A stretch of 64,000 nucleotides of DNA from Eutreptiella sp. 'Long Island Sound 2002' (lineage: Eukaryota; Euglenozoa; Euglenophyceae; Eutreptiales; Eutreptiaceae), in contig OZ038385.1 of the NCBI GenBank assembly GCA_964036045.1, forward strand, positions 58,871,919 through 58,935,918. Reading direction: 5' to 3'. The notes beneath the pieces are model-generated. The model worked only from the letters and a program-made list of their open reading frames with translations, was not told the DNA's origin and ran no database searches. Shown one piece after another: positions 55,485 to 64,000 of the stretch (position 1 is its first letter; each line of letters begins with the position of its first letter). The translations under genes were made by a program, and so were the position numbers.

Positions 55485-56456
55485 AAACCCCTCCCCATTA
55501 TAATATCAAGCGCTAAATATTATTTTGACGCTTGATAGTATTTTGTGCTTGATATAATTTTGCGCATAGCATTTTTTCCTTTGTAATGGCGTCAAATGAC
55601 ACGGACCCCTTTGTTGTCGACGTGGTTGAGGCTCGTCAACATGATGAACTTGTTGTTGAGCACTTTTTTGAAGCCAACACTGGCAATGAGGACATATGCT
55701 TTCAGGCCGTTAGCTTGAAAAATATCATAGGCGCCACCACATTGTGGTCAAGAAGGCCCATCTGAAGCTGCAACTGCAACAGCTAAATGCCCGTGCAATT
55801 GAAATTTTTGATTCAGCTTCTGCACATATATCCCCCCTAGTGCTTTCAGCCTTGAGGCTTGCTAGCTTCTGTTATGCAGTAATACCAGGGGGGCTTAACC
55901 ATGCTTGTACAGAGCATTGATACAGCCCTAGCTGCATTGTATAGAACTGCACACCACAAGTTGTACATGTCCCATGTAGAGGGGGAAAAATTCACAAGTT
56001 GTACATGTCCCATGTAGAGGGGGGAAAATTAGCTGCGGCTGTAGCACGAAACCTACTTGTGGATTTATGCTATAGAGGGCTTGCTGAAGCTACACAGGGC
56101 CTGAAGTGCCCAAGATTTTCCATGAATTGGGCTATATTGCTCCCAAACAGGCCAAATTCCGTGTCCCTTTTCCGTTTGTGCCTCCACAGCAGCAGGTTGA
56201 AGGGGCGGATCATGCACCAAGTGCTACAAAGCCAAAACCTAAGGCTGCACCAAGTCAACTAACAATGTCTGCATTCTTGGCCAACAAATGAGTGTACTCC
56301 ATGATGCTGAAAATCTGAGTCACCGTGCAATCGTGCAATGTCTTTTGCGGTGGGAGCTTCAAAAATTTGGTGCTTGATACTACTCTGATAGGGCAAAATA
56401 AGATCAAGGGTGCTTGATATTATTTTGACGCGTGATAATCAAAGGGGAGGGGGTTT
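55485..56456 (+). mobile_element. pogo/Tigger-like element, copy 2
   Basis: Second copy of the element at 19,240-20,131, same orientation, about 972 bp. It carries a 37-bp tandem duplication (CACAAGTTGTACATGTCCCA repeated near 55,957-56,030) and extra sequence near the right end. Both ends match copy 1, and the right end has the better TIR (GGGGAGGGGGTTT). Confidence 0.6.
55586..56291 (+). pseudogene. pogo-like transposase remnant, copy 2
   Basis: The N-terminal frame (55,586-55,765) is intact and nearly identical to copy 1 (ARQHDELVVEHFFEANTGNE). The DDE part is broken by an extra G at the IPGGLT site (six G instead of five), by the 37-bp duplication and by a one-base loss in GGCCTGAAGTGCCC. 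The C-terminal end (KPKPKAAPSQLTMSAFLANK) is still conserved. Same family and same internal deletion as copy 1, so the deletion predates their separation. Confidence 0.6.
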
Positions 56457-57729
56457 AGTCCAAACGGTGCAAGAGGGCAACATACAGGGCAACCTTGTGG
56501 CACTAACACATGGGGGATGGGGGGCAACACAAGAGGATCTCCCCACAGGTGACAAGCATGCAGTATGCAAGCAAAGAAAGGGTACAACTAAGGCAGTGGA
56601 TGGGTCAACACCCAGCGTTAAGCCTCATCTCACAAGAGCCACCAAGAGGTGGCAGGATGAGCCGTGGTAGCCATCAATGATGCCATGGCAGGGAAGACCA
56701 TGGGGCAAGGAGACGTGGATACCGGCCAAGGTAAAGGGCAAAGGAAGGGTGGTGACAAGAGTAACAGACAACACTACTCTAGTGTGGGCAAAAGCCCACA
56801 GGACTAGCAGGGCAAGCGACCCCAGTGTTGCACAAGTGCACAATGTCGGCAATCTCGTTGCCTGATAAAGGGCCATGTCCACGCCCCGTCTGCATGCCAA
56901 GAACCTCAATGGGCAGGCACAGCACCACATCCAGTATGAAGGTCTCACACAGGGATACTACGCAGGCAGACTAGCTGACCGCAACGGGCTCTTGCCAAAC
57001 CCAAACCAATGCCCGCATGCGCATGCACAAACACACATTGTGGCGGCCAGTGCTACAAATGGTGCAGAGCTAGGCGCGATTGGCAAGCTCATCCACCTCT
57101 TTGTGGGCACCAATGTTCACCAGTGTCATGCAAGCACCCACCGCCGTTGCCCCCCCCTCCCACACACACACACACACACCTCAGGGCACCAGGAAAGCCT
57201 GCGATATCGTACATACATGCAGCCATGTCGCTTGTCGAATTACACAAAGTCATCTGCGGTATCAGGGAACGCCTGTAAACAGTAATGCCTGTACACCATT
57301 ATGGCGCCCCAATCTGCTTTAGCTGAGTCTGATGTGTTGATAGCCAACGCGTCACTCATCTATAGCTAAGGTGAAAGTGATTTGGGGTTTACCGTTAGGG
57401 TTGAGCAGTTGGCCGTTGTTTTGTCTCTTGGCGCTGCAATTGGTTGTTGCTTAATGCAGGCAACTGTGCAACATTTAATTCTCCAAATCTGATTGATGAT
57501 GAAGAGTGCGACTCCTTGACGTTTGAAGTATACGCGGTTGAGGTGTGCTTGGCCTGTCTCTGGCCTGGGCTTGGCCCTGCTGTTCTGCCTCCAGCCCCAG
57601 CCCACACCCAAAGCCACATGATTCTGGCAACCCTCGTCCTATATGTCATGATGTCCCTTACATCACAGGCCAGGCACACTGGAGATTGCAGCAACAGCCT
57701 CGACCTGAACTCCCTGAACTCCCTGAACA
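56457..57729. other. degenerate open frame, family unknown
   Basis: One frame from 56,410 to 57,285 is open apart from a few stops, with content such as KQRKGTTKAVDGSTPSVKP and EGLTQGYYAGRLADRNGLL. It may be a decayed gene. The rest shows nothing recognisable. A CA tract lies at 57,160-57,178. Confidence 0.25.
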
Positions 57730-58056
57730 CCACCACCACAACAACAACAATGACAACAACACCACCAGCACCAGCGACACCACCAGCACCAGCATCGCCA
57801 ATAGCACCACACCAGCATCACCAGTAGCACCAACACAGCAGCACCAGCAGCACCAGCATCAACAGCAGCACGAGCAGCACCAGTAGCCAGCACCAGCACC
57901 AGCAACAACAACAATAACTACAACAAGAACGACGACGACCAACACCACGACCACCACCACAACAGCACCAGCACTAGCAGCACCAACAGCGCGAGCAGCA
58001 GCAGCACTGGCACCGCCAGCAGCAGCAGCAACAACAACAATAAAAGCAGCAGCAGC

Positions 58057-58099
<43 letters not shown>

Positions 58100-58140
58100 A
58101 AAGTACCACCGCCAAGGCACCGGCAGCAGCAGCGGTTGCT
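57730..58140. repeat. CAG/CAA/CAC trinucleotide tract
   Basis: About 400 bp of interrupted CAA, CAC and CAG triplets, including a nearly pure CAG stretch at 58,044-58,096. Long frames here are compositional. Confidence 0.9.
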
Positions 58141-58639
58141 GTTGTTGACGCTGCTGGTGTTGGTGTTGGTGCTGGTGCTGGTGCTGTCGTCGCTGCTGCT
58201 GCTGATCTCGGATATTGTAGGGGCTCAGCACCTCCGCAGTGCAACCCATTTCCCCTCAGGTGTCAGTCCAAGTGGTTTTCATGCTGCTGATGAATGCCTC
58301 CTCCTGAGTAAGTGCCTTGTTGAATGCCCTAGTTGCTGATCTCACAAGTACCTACAAGTGTACGAAAACGTGTAGAAAGCAAATTGCGGCTTAGCAGCTT
58401 CACATTGGGTCGCCCCAGGTGGAGCCTCCCATACCCAGGGACCATTTGGCATTCGTATATTCGGGCCCAATTGTCAGACGTGTGTTTTGCGTCCACAATG
58501 TGAAAGGACATGATGTCAGATGTCGCAATATTGAATTGGATCGTTGCCTCAGAATTGTCCTGATTTGGGAAGCACGCCAATGTGACTGGCCCAAGTACAC
58601 GTGTTGCCACTTTCTGATTTCACACCGGCCGTTTCACGC

Positions 58640-58870
58640 CACCCCAAACTGCATCCAAATACAGACCTGTATCTGCAATCCAATCTCAATCCAGATCCAG
58701 GACCCTATCGTAGACCTAGATCTGGCACTGAACCATGACGTGGGTCTGCATTTGGCTAAATCCCCATCCCGATCCGCATCCAGGATCCGGATCAGAATGT
58801 CAGCGACCAGATCTGGAGTTTGATCTGCAACTGGATCAGGATCTGCAGGTAGAGGCATATCCAAATCTAC
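58640..58870. repeat. degenerate GATC-rich repeat 1
   Basis: Words such as CCAGATC, ATCCGGATC, GATCTG and CTGGATCAGG recur at 6- or 12-bp spacing. A related tract occurs at 59,390-59,600. Confidence 0.55.
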
Positions 58871-59389
58871 TTGCAGGTTTAGATTTCAACCCTCTCTACA
58901 ACAGAACGCTACCAATTAGCCCTCCAGCGGTGAGCAGAATTGCGACCATAACAGGCTGCGGAAAGGAGAGTTATCAAGTCACAGATGAATATTTTGATGG
59001 GGTATCTGTGTGTGCATGTGTACTGCACATTGCAACACTGCGGCACCACGACCAATCAACCTATCATACTGTGCATTTTTAGCACTGCAAGGATTTGCCA
59101 TTGATCTGGTTAACATCTTAAATTTCGCTGAAGCGGCCGGCGTCGCAAAGTCATTTGGGAAACGGGGGCTGGTTAAGATGCTGGGTACAAAGGGCCGATC
59201 GCCCCGGATTGAAGAATACAGATATTCAACAGCATATTGCAACTTAAAGCAGGAGCGTGGGCATTCTTGCAGCCCATGATGAAGCCTCTACATCAGGACT
59301 GAAGAAGCAGAAGCTGCGTAACTCGAAGCAGAATCACTTAAGGAGGAGTCAGACTCTGCTGTGTTCCTCTGATTGGGACTAAGGTCCAA
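58871..59389. other. no supported gene
   Basis: A plus-strand frame (59,010-59,279) reads LQGFAIDLVNILNFAEAAG and VAKSFGKRGLVKMLGTKGR, which is protein-like, but no family or splice site supports it. Confidence 0.25.
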
Positions 59390-59600
59390 ACGGTGGGTTC
59401 TCAAATTTGGTCCTGCGTGTGAGTCTGAGCCCAGATCAAGATGCACATCTGTTTCCAGATATGCATTGGTGTTTCCCAAAAGGCCCGGAGTGAATGTAAA
59501 CGGGAAGGATGCAGAATCTCCATTTGCATTTAGACCTGGATGTGAATTTGATGGTTCGGGTCTCGGGTCCAGATCTGGGGTGACGTCAAGACCCCAGGTT
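59390..59600. repeat. degenerate GATC-rich repeat 2
   Basis: Words such as CCCAGATC, CATCTG, TCCAGATATGCAT and GGTCCAGATCTGG recur. Similar in style to 58,640-58,870. Confidence 0.5.
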
Positions 59601-60017
59601 CCTGATGCAAGACGGCATCGAAATCCATATCTGTATCTGCTCGCAGGTGCCACAGAATACCCCTCCAAATGAACTTTTTTCCTCCTTGCCAAGTGTTCCG
59701 AAACTACGTCAACACTTTAAACGCGTGTTCTGAAAAGGAAAATATCAATTTCAAGGCTTCCAATCCGCCCAGGCCAGGGCTCAACCAGGGCGCACACACG
59801 ATATGACAACGCATTGCACATGATATGTACAGTGCGGTGCCGAATATTAGTAACCCATAGCGCATCACGGAAGGGATGACAAGATAGAGACACGACGGGA
59901 TCCTGATATTTTGCAGTCACCTTTCGTGCACATCGGAGGTGAGGGTATAATAGGGTGGCGGGCACTATCTCTTATTTTTGCGCGGCTGTTGCCAAGATTT
60001 GGAAGTGACGGACGGAA

Positions 60018-60446
60018 GTGACTGTGCTGACATGCCGCATGGCGTGTGTTGTGCTTTCCATTGCTGAGGTGTCGTTGGCACAGGTATGGACAGTGGGAGA
60101 GAACACAGCTCCCAGCACTTATGTGCCCAAAGAAGAGAAAGAGGAAGCCGCCATCACGGCACGGTTGGCCGAAGACCAGCGCAAGAAGACGATGTTGAAG
60201 CGCCGAGGTCTTTATTCTTACCCGGTGGCAGTGCTTTGTGGCCGGCTGACGGCAGTTGACTGTCAGAATGACGGCGGTGGAGGGATCTCCAATGGCAGTT
60301 TTCGGTCAACAGACGGCGGCAGGAGGGTGCTCGGGGAAGATGCTTGTGGCGATGGGTCACTCCATCGTCTTTTGCGCATCTCTTGCCAATGGAACACCGC
60401 AGTGGCAATCATTTCTGTTGCGGCTTCCGATTGGGATCATACCTGA
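60018..60446 (+). CDS. candidate host exon, unidentified
   Basis: A 142-codon frame with a charged, protein-like centre: VWTVGENTAPSTYVPKEEK, then AAITARLAEDQRKKTMLKR. An overlapping frame (from 60,256) reads GKMLVAMGHSIVFCASLA then NGTPQWQSFLL, which has the feel of the first strand of a WD-repeat propeller. The end of the frame is probably intronic. If real, this would be the 5' part of a gene whose later exon lies at 62.7 kb. Evidence is composition only. Confidence 0.25.
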   Translation: MTVLTCRMACVVLSIAEVSLAQVWTVGENTAPSTYVPKEEKEEAAITARLAEDQRKKTMLKRRGLYSYPVAVLCGRLTAVDCQNDGGGGISNGSFRSTDGGRRVLGEDACGDGSLHRLLRISCQWNTAVAIISVAASDWDHT

Positions 60447-60693
60447 AACTAACACCTGCCCAAAGTTGTCTGCCAACACCTGCCGGGCTGTGTGGAGGCA
60501 TGCAAGTGCTCGGTCACTGTGTTACCCGTTTTGTGACCAAAGTACACGGACTTTGTTGTGTGACCGGCGCTTCAAATTTGTGCCAATTTTTGAATCGGGC
60601 CACTGCGTGGACAACCCTTTTTACACACGATGGCCCGTGTCATTTGTGTGTGTGTCATGTTTGTGTGTCATGTGTGTGTCTATCTCTTTGTGC

Positions 60694-60724
<31 letters not shown>

Positions 60725-62685
60725 CACGTGTGGGTGCATGCATGTCCACCACCAGCCACGAAAGTGCCTGGCACCTGCCGACACCTGCCATGGCAGGTGT
60801 TCGCTTCAGGTGTGATTGGGGTGCCGTTACGGGCCGGATTGGGGGGCTGAAAGTTTATCAGGTCAACAAGTTACCTCAATCATGTCCCCGCGCGCCCACA
60901 CCCGCGTGTGCACATGCTCCCACAGGCACCACACACTTACCATTACTTGTTGTGTTTCTTGTACATCCACTTTCAGCCCCAGAGTTGGGCCCGGCCTTTG
61001 AGGCATAACATAGTGTCCTTGGCACGGATCGGCCCCAGAGGCAGTGCAGACAGTAAATGCGTAAATGCGTGGCTGGCACGACCCTGGGCTGCAGGGCAAC
61101 CCACCACACTTGTTGTGTTGCTGTGAGACCCCTGTGTCCTTCACCCTCAATACTGTGCTCTGGGTCCCGCCTGGTCGCCCCCCACGCCCCTTCCCCTCCT
61201 CCCGCATTCCCCACCCCCCCTCTTGCCGCCCTCCAGTGACCCACGGGGCCGCTGCCCCCCCCCCCCCCCCCGCGCTGGGGAGGGAGAACAAAAGTTTGCG
61301 TGCTGGGGGGGGGGGGTCGTTCGGGCCCCCTGAAGGAGGGGGGGGGGGAGGGGGTCTCGTGACAAGTCAGTCCAAAGAGGCTGTCTAAATACTAGTGATA
61401 ACTCACCGCCTGGGCCGCAAAGCAGTCTGGAAGAAAGTTTTTTTTAAAAAACTTCCCCCATGATACATACCTCAAAATGATCAGTGCATTGTGGGGGATC
61501 ATTTTTGAGTCAGATATGTTGGGGTACCTCACGAACCCTCCGACGTCCACTGTCGGCCCGGCCTGTCGGCGGTCCCCATCACGGGAGCCCTGAACGGGGG
61601 GAGGATCTGGAAAAGGGGCTCCAACGACCCCGCCCGTGCGCACAAACCTTTCTTCTTCCACCCCCTGCCCCCGCTGCTTCTATACATCACCCATTTTCCT
61701 CTGTTTCATGTGCCTTCGGCTGTGGACATCGGCGGCCGCGCTCACTCTGTGCGCTGAGGGCGATGCAGCCGTGCGGATATGTGCGATAAATCAGCAGACC
61801 ACCCAGCCTGTGTTGTGGTTGGACGCCTCAGATTTCGCGCACCGCACTCGGTCCACCGTCCTTGGCAACGCCCTTCCAAGGGCTGGGCCTCAGGTCATCT
61901 GGTGGACACGGCGGGGGGGGGGGGATAAAGGCTGAAAGAGTATGCGGGTTGGTGCTTCCGGGTGTGCGTACGTGTTCACCTTTTTGTGCTCGTGGATGGG
62001 TGGGTTGGTTGCCCACCCGTTGGGTTTGGGGTGAAGAGGGCGGGAAGAAGACTGTGAGAGGTGGGCAGCCTGTGAGGCGACCTGACAGCTGGGGGAGAAT
62101 TATTTTTACTGCGTGAGAGTGGGACAGTTGTCCCGCTACCCACAAGTGCTGCTTCTGCTCCTTGGTGCCGGCGCTAGCATGCTCCACACAAAGTATTTCC
62201 GAAGACAGTGAACTTTCGAGAGTGCTCACCACCACTGGTGTGGGAAATGCCGCAGCGCGCCGGGGGGGGGGGGGGGGGGCGTAACGATGCAGAAACCTGC
62301 CGGCGAAAACACCCGGATCGCTTCGGTTGTGTTATCTCTTCTGGGGAACGATCCTTCGTGTTCCTCTAATGATGCAATGGGCTATTTGCTGGCATACGTC
62401 TCGTGATCCGGCTTTTGAGCTTGTCGCTTTGCAGGCACACCACACCGTGCCAGGGGAGCCCGTACCCGATGGAGAGGCCCAAGCCATGAAGACCGGGGGC
62501 ATGAGTCATTCCCCCACACATCTTCGTTTTCTGTTATATCGTTCATTGAACAGTTTTTGTCCACATTGCGTTTGAGTACCCCCCCTTCGCCAGTCGGGCT
62601 CCAGCGTTGCGTGACGGCACCAGGCCATGTGCGAGTCCCGTTCAAACACGTGCGGTACATAGCTAGCGGGCTGGGTTGTACGCAG
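60447..62685. other. low-complexity spacer or intron
   Basis: TG microsatellite at 60,696-60,722, long G and C runs (61,255-61,275, 61,308-61,318, 61,338-61,350 and 62,262-62,279) and no recognisable protein. It could be intron sequence of the candidate WD-repeat gene. Confidence 0.35.
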
Positions 62686-62791
62686 CTATACCGAAACAAA
62701 ACCCCCAGCCCATCGCAGCCGTGCGCATGCGGCTGAGTAATGGAATGTGGATGTGCTCGGCAGCACACTCGGGTGGGTTGACCATCTGGTG
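62686..62791 (+). CDS. candidate WD-repeat exon
   Basis: After a possible 3' splice site (GGGTTGTACGCAG) the frame reads PKQNPQPIAAVRMRLSNGMW then MCSAAHSGGLTIW. This fits a WD40 blade: a polar turn, PIAAVR..SNGMW, SAA..GG and LTIW ending in the signature Trp. A GT follows directly (GTGGTACC). WD-repeat proteins are scaffolds; no specific member can be named from one blade. Confidence 0.35.
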
Positions 62792-64000
62792 GTACCAACT
62801 CATGGGGACCGGGATAGGCTGCGGGGACCAGCCGGGAACGTGTGGATCTAGGACAGGATGTGGGGGTCAGGGACAGACCGTGTCTGCACCCCTTGCTCGG
62901 GGGCCCATGATGGAGTGCAAAGCGCAATCGTCGTTTGCCGCACATCTGCGTATCCACAGCCACCAGTGTCTGGTTGAAGAATCAGGTGCAGACTGGGGCC
63001 GCAGTGCCTATCTGGGATGCTGCCTGGCGACGCCCTGCAGCACCACACCAGACCTGCAGGTGTGTGCACTGGGGGTTTGGTGGGGACTGACGATGGGAAT
63101 GGGGAGCCACATTGCAGGCACGTCGAGGGCCACATACCCCCCCACCACCACCCCCGGTGCCCAAGAACCGCTGTGCATAAGGACCACCCCCTGGTCCCAC
63201 GGCACTTTTTCTGACACTACTTTTTTTTTTTTCAAAGAATGGTTTCACGTCAGCACCAGTCGAACATTGGGGCATTCCATGCTCATTTACGTGTGCACTG
63301 CAGCCCATTTTGCTGGAATTTTGTGCTTTGGTGTTCATTTGTTCATGTTCACTGTGAGAGAGGAAAGGGCATACATTCCCTGGCACAATATGCCGGAATT
63401 TTTTTTCGGTACGGCGCTGCTCATGGCCGTGCACAAGAACCAAACCCTGGTTTCACGGCACTTTTTGGCTTGAAAACACTGTCCAAGAACTACCCCCTGG
63501 TCACATGGCAGATGCTGGTTCTTGGGCATGTGGGGGGTGGGGGGGGGAGAGGCCGCAGAGCACCCTACCCCGCCCGCACACATACCCACCTCCAACCAGC
63601 TTACCATCTACCTACGACTGCCTGTGTGCCTCCCCACACACACAGACAGGCCATTGCCCAGGGGGGGTGGGGGGGGGTCAGTTCGGGCCCTGGCCACAGC
63701 CACAGCCGACCCATCGCCCCACATGGGAAAACCTTGTCCTCAGGCGAAAAAGAAGTTCACTAAGGATGCCCGAAATTGGAGGCCAATCTTAGGTACACAA
63801 AGTTTTTGGGGGCATCTGATCTGGGGTTGCCACTAAGCAATAAACCAACGTCACATGTGCAGGAAGCACTGCCCTGGTCCGAGATGGGGTGCAGGATCGC
63901 CCGTGCTGGCATCCCCTGGTACCTGCAGGCACAGGTGCACCGGCATTGCGGCACTCATGGATCCGACCGCTGCCGAGCACAGTGGCTCTGTGCATGCGGG
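62792..64000. other. no supported gene; possible exon at the edge
   Basis: G runs and CA-type repeats. A stretch after AACGTCACATGTGCAG (63,862 onward) could be an exon running out of the window, but no frame is clearly better than the others. Confidence 0.25.

Noticed and set aside
57918-58249. Poly-Leu and poly-Gln frames
   Set aside because: Product of CAG/CAA triplet repeats, with no flanking domain.
59717-59965. Minus-strand frame with a WD-like phrase (DPVVSLSCHPFRDALWV)
   Set aside because: It lies on the strand opposite to the other WD-like exons and has no supporting splice sites or second blade.

Overview
The window looks like nuclear DNA of a eukaryote, most likely an alga or other protist. 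Coding stretches are broken into short frames with plausible GT-AG introns. Nothing resembles bacterial operons, and most recognisable proteins belong to eukaryotic transposable elements. I cannot name the species. No complete host gene is visible. There are no CRISPR arrays, and I could support no rRNA or tRNA gene. One 200-base run of N (28,357-28,556) interrupts the assembly.

Layout. (1) 0.38-6.99 kb: a candidate DNA transposon with a 16-bp terminal inverted repeat. It holds two degenerate, unidentified genes and seven copies of a GCGAAATTTCGC palindrome found only there. (2) 7.35-17.64 kb: a hAT-type transposase gene remnant (about 8.2-10.0 kb) and an unidentified degenerate gene locus (12.9-16.6 kb). 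This region carries about 14 copies of a second palindrome, TTTCACTGTTGACAGTGAAA, and around 11.2-12.4 kb six copies of a third, GGGCTCTGCAGAGCCC. The two hAT introns contain 10-bp minisatellites in opposite orientation. (3) 19.24-20.13 kb and 55.49-56.46 kb: two copies of a short pogo/Tigger-like DNA transposon with an internally deleted transposase. (4) 20.1-24.4 kb: low-complexity DNA, a minisatellite and a perfect 18-bp hairpin. (5) 24.4-47.3 kb: a tandem array of about three 2.3-kb non-coding units. The first unit is split by a roughly 10.8-kb insertion (24.85-35.68 kb) bounded by TA microsatellites, and again by a 5.2-kb tyrosine-recombinase retrotransposon (35.92-41.15 kb). The 10.8-kb insertion holds two inverted copies of a 1.2-kb element, the N gap, and a non-LTR retrotransposon (LINE) with reverse transcriptase, RNase H-like and zinc-finger regions. 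(6) 48.8-53.3 kb: CATT-type microsatellite and a transposon with about 184-bp inverted repeats and a minus-strand transposase-like gene. (7) 53.3-64 kb: minisatellites, CAG/CAA and GATC-rich degenerate repeats, and a few weak candidate exons of a WD-repeat host gene.

The genes do not form a pathway. They are layered generations of mobile elements, most of them decayed. The most unusual signals are the three palindrome families confined to their own regions, the mutually complementary minisatellites inside two introns of one gene, and the nested insertions whose boundaries can be read from uninterrupted sister copies. The split direct repeats of the tyrosine-recombinase element are also clear.
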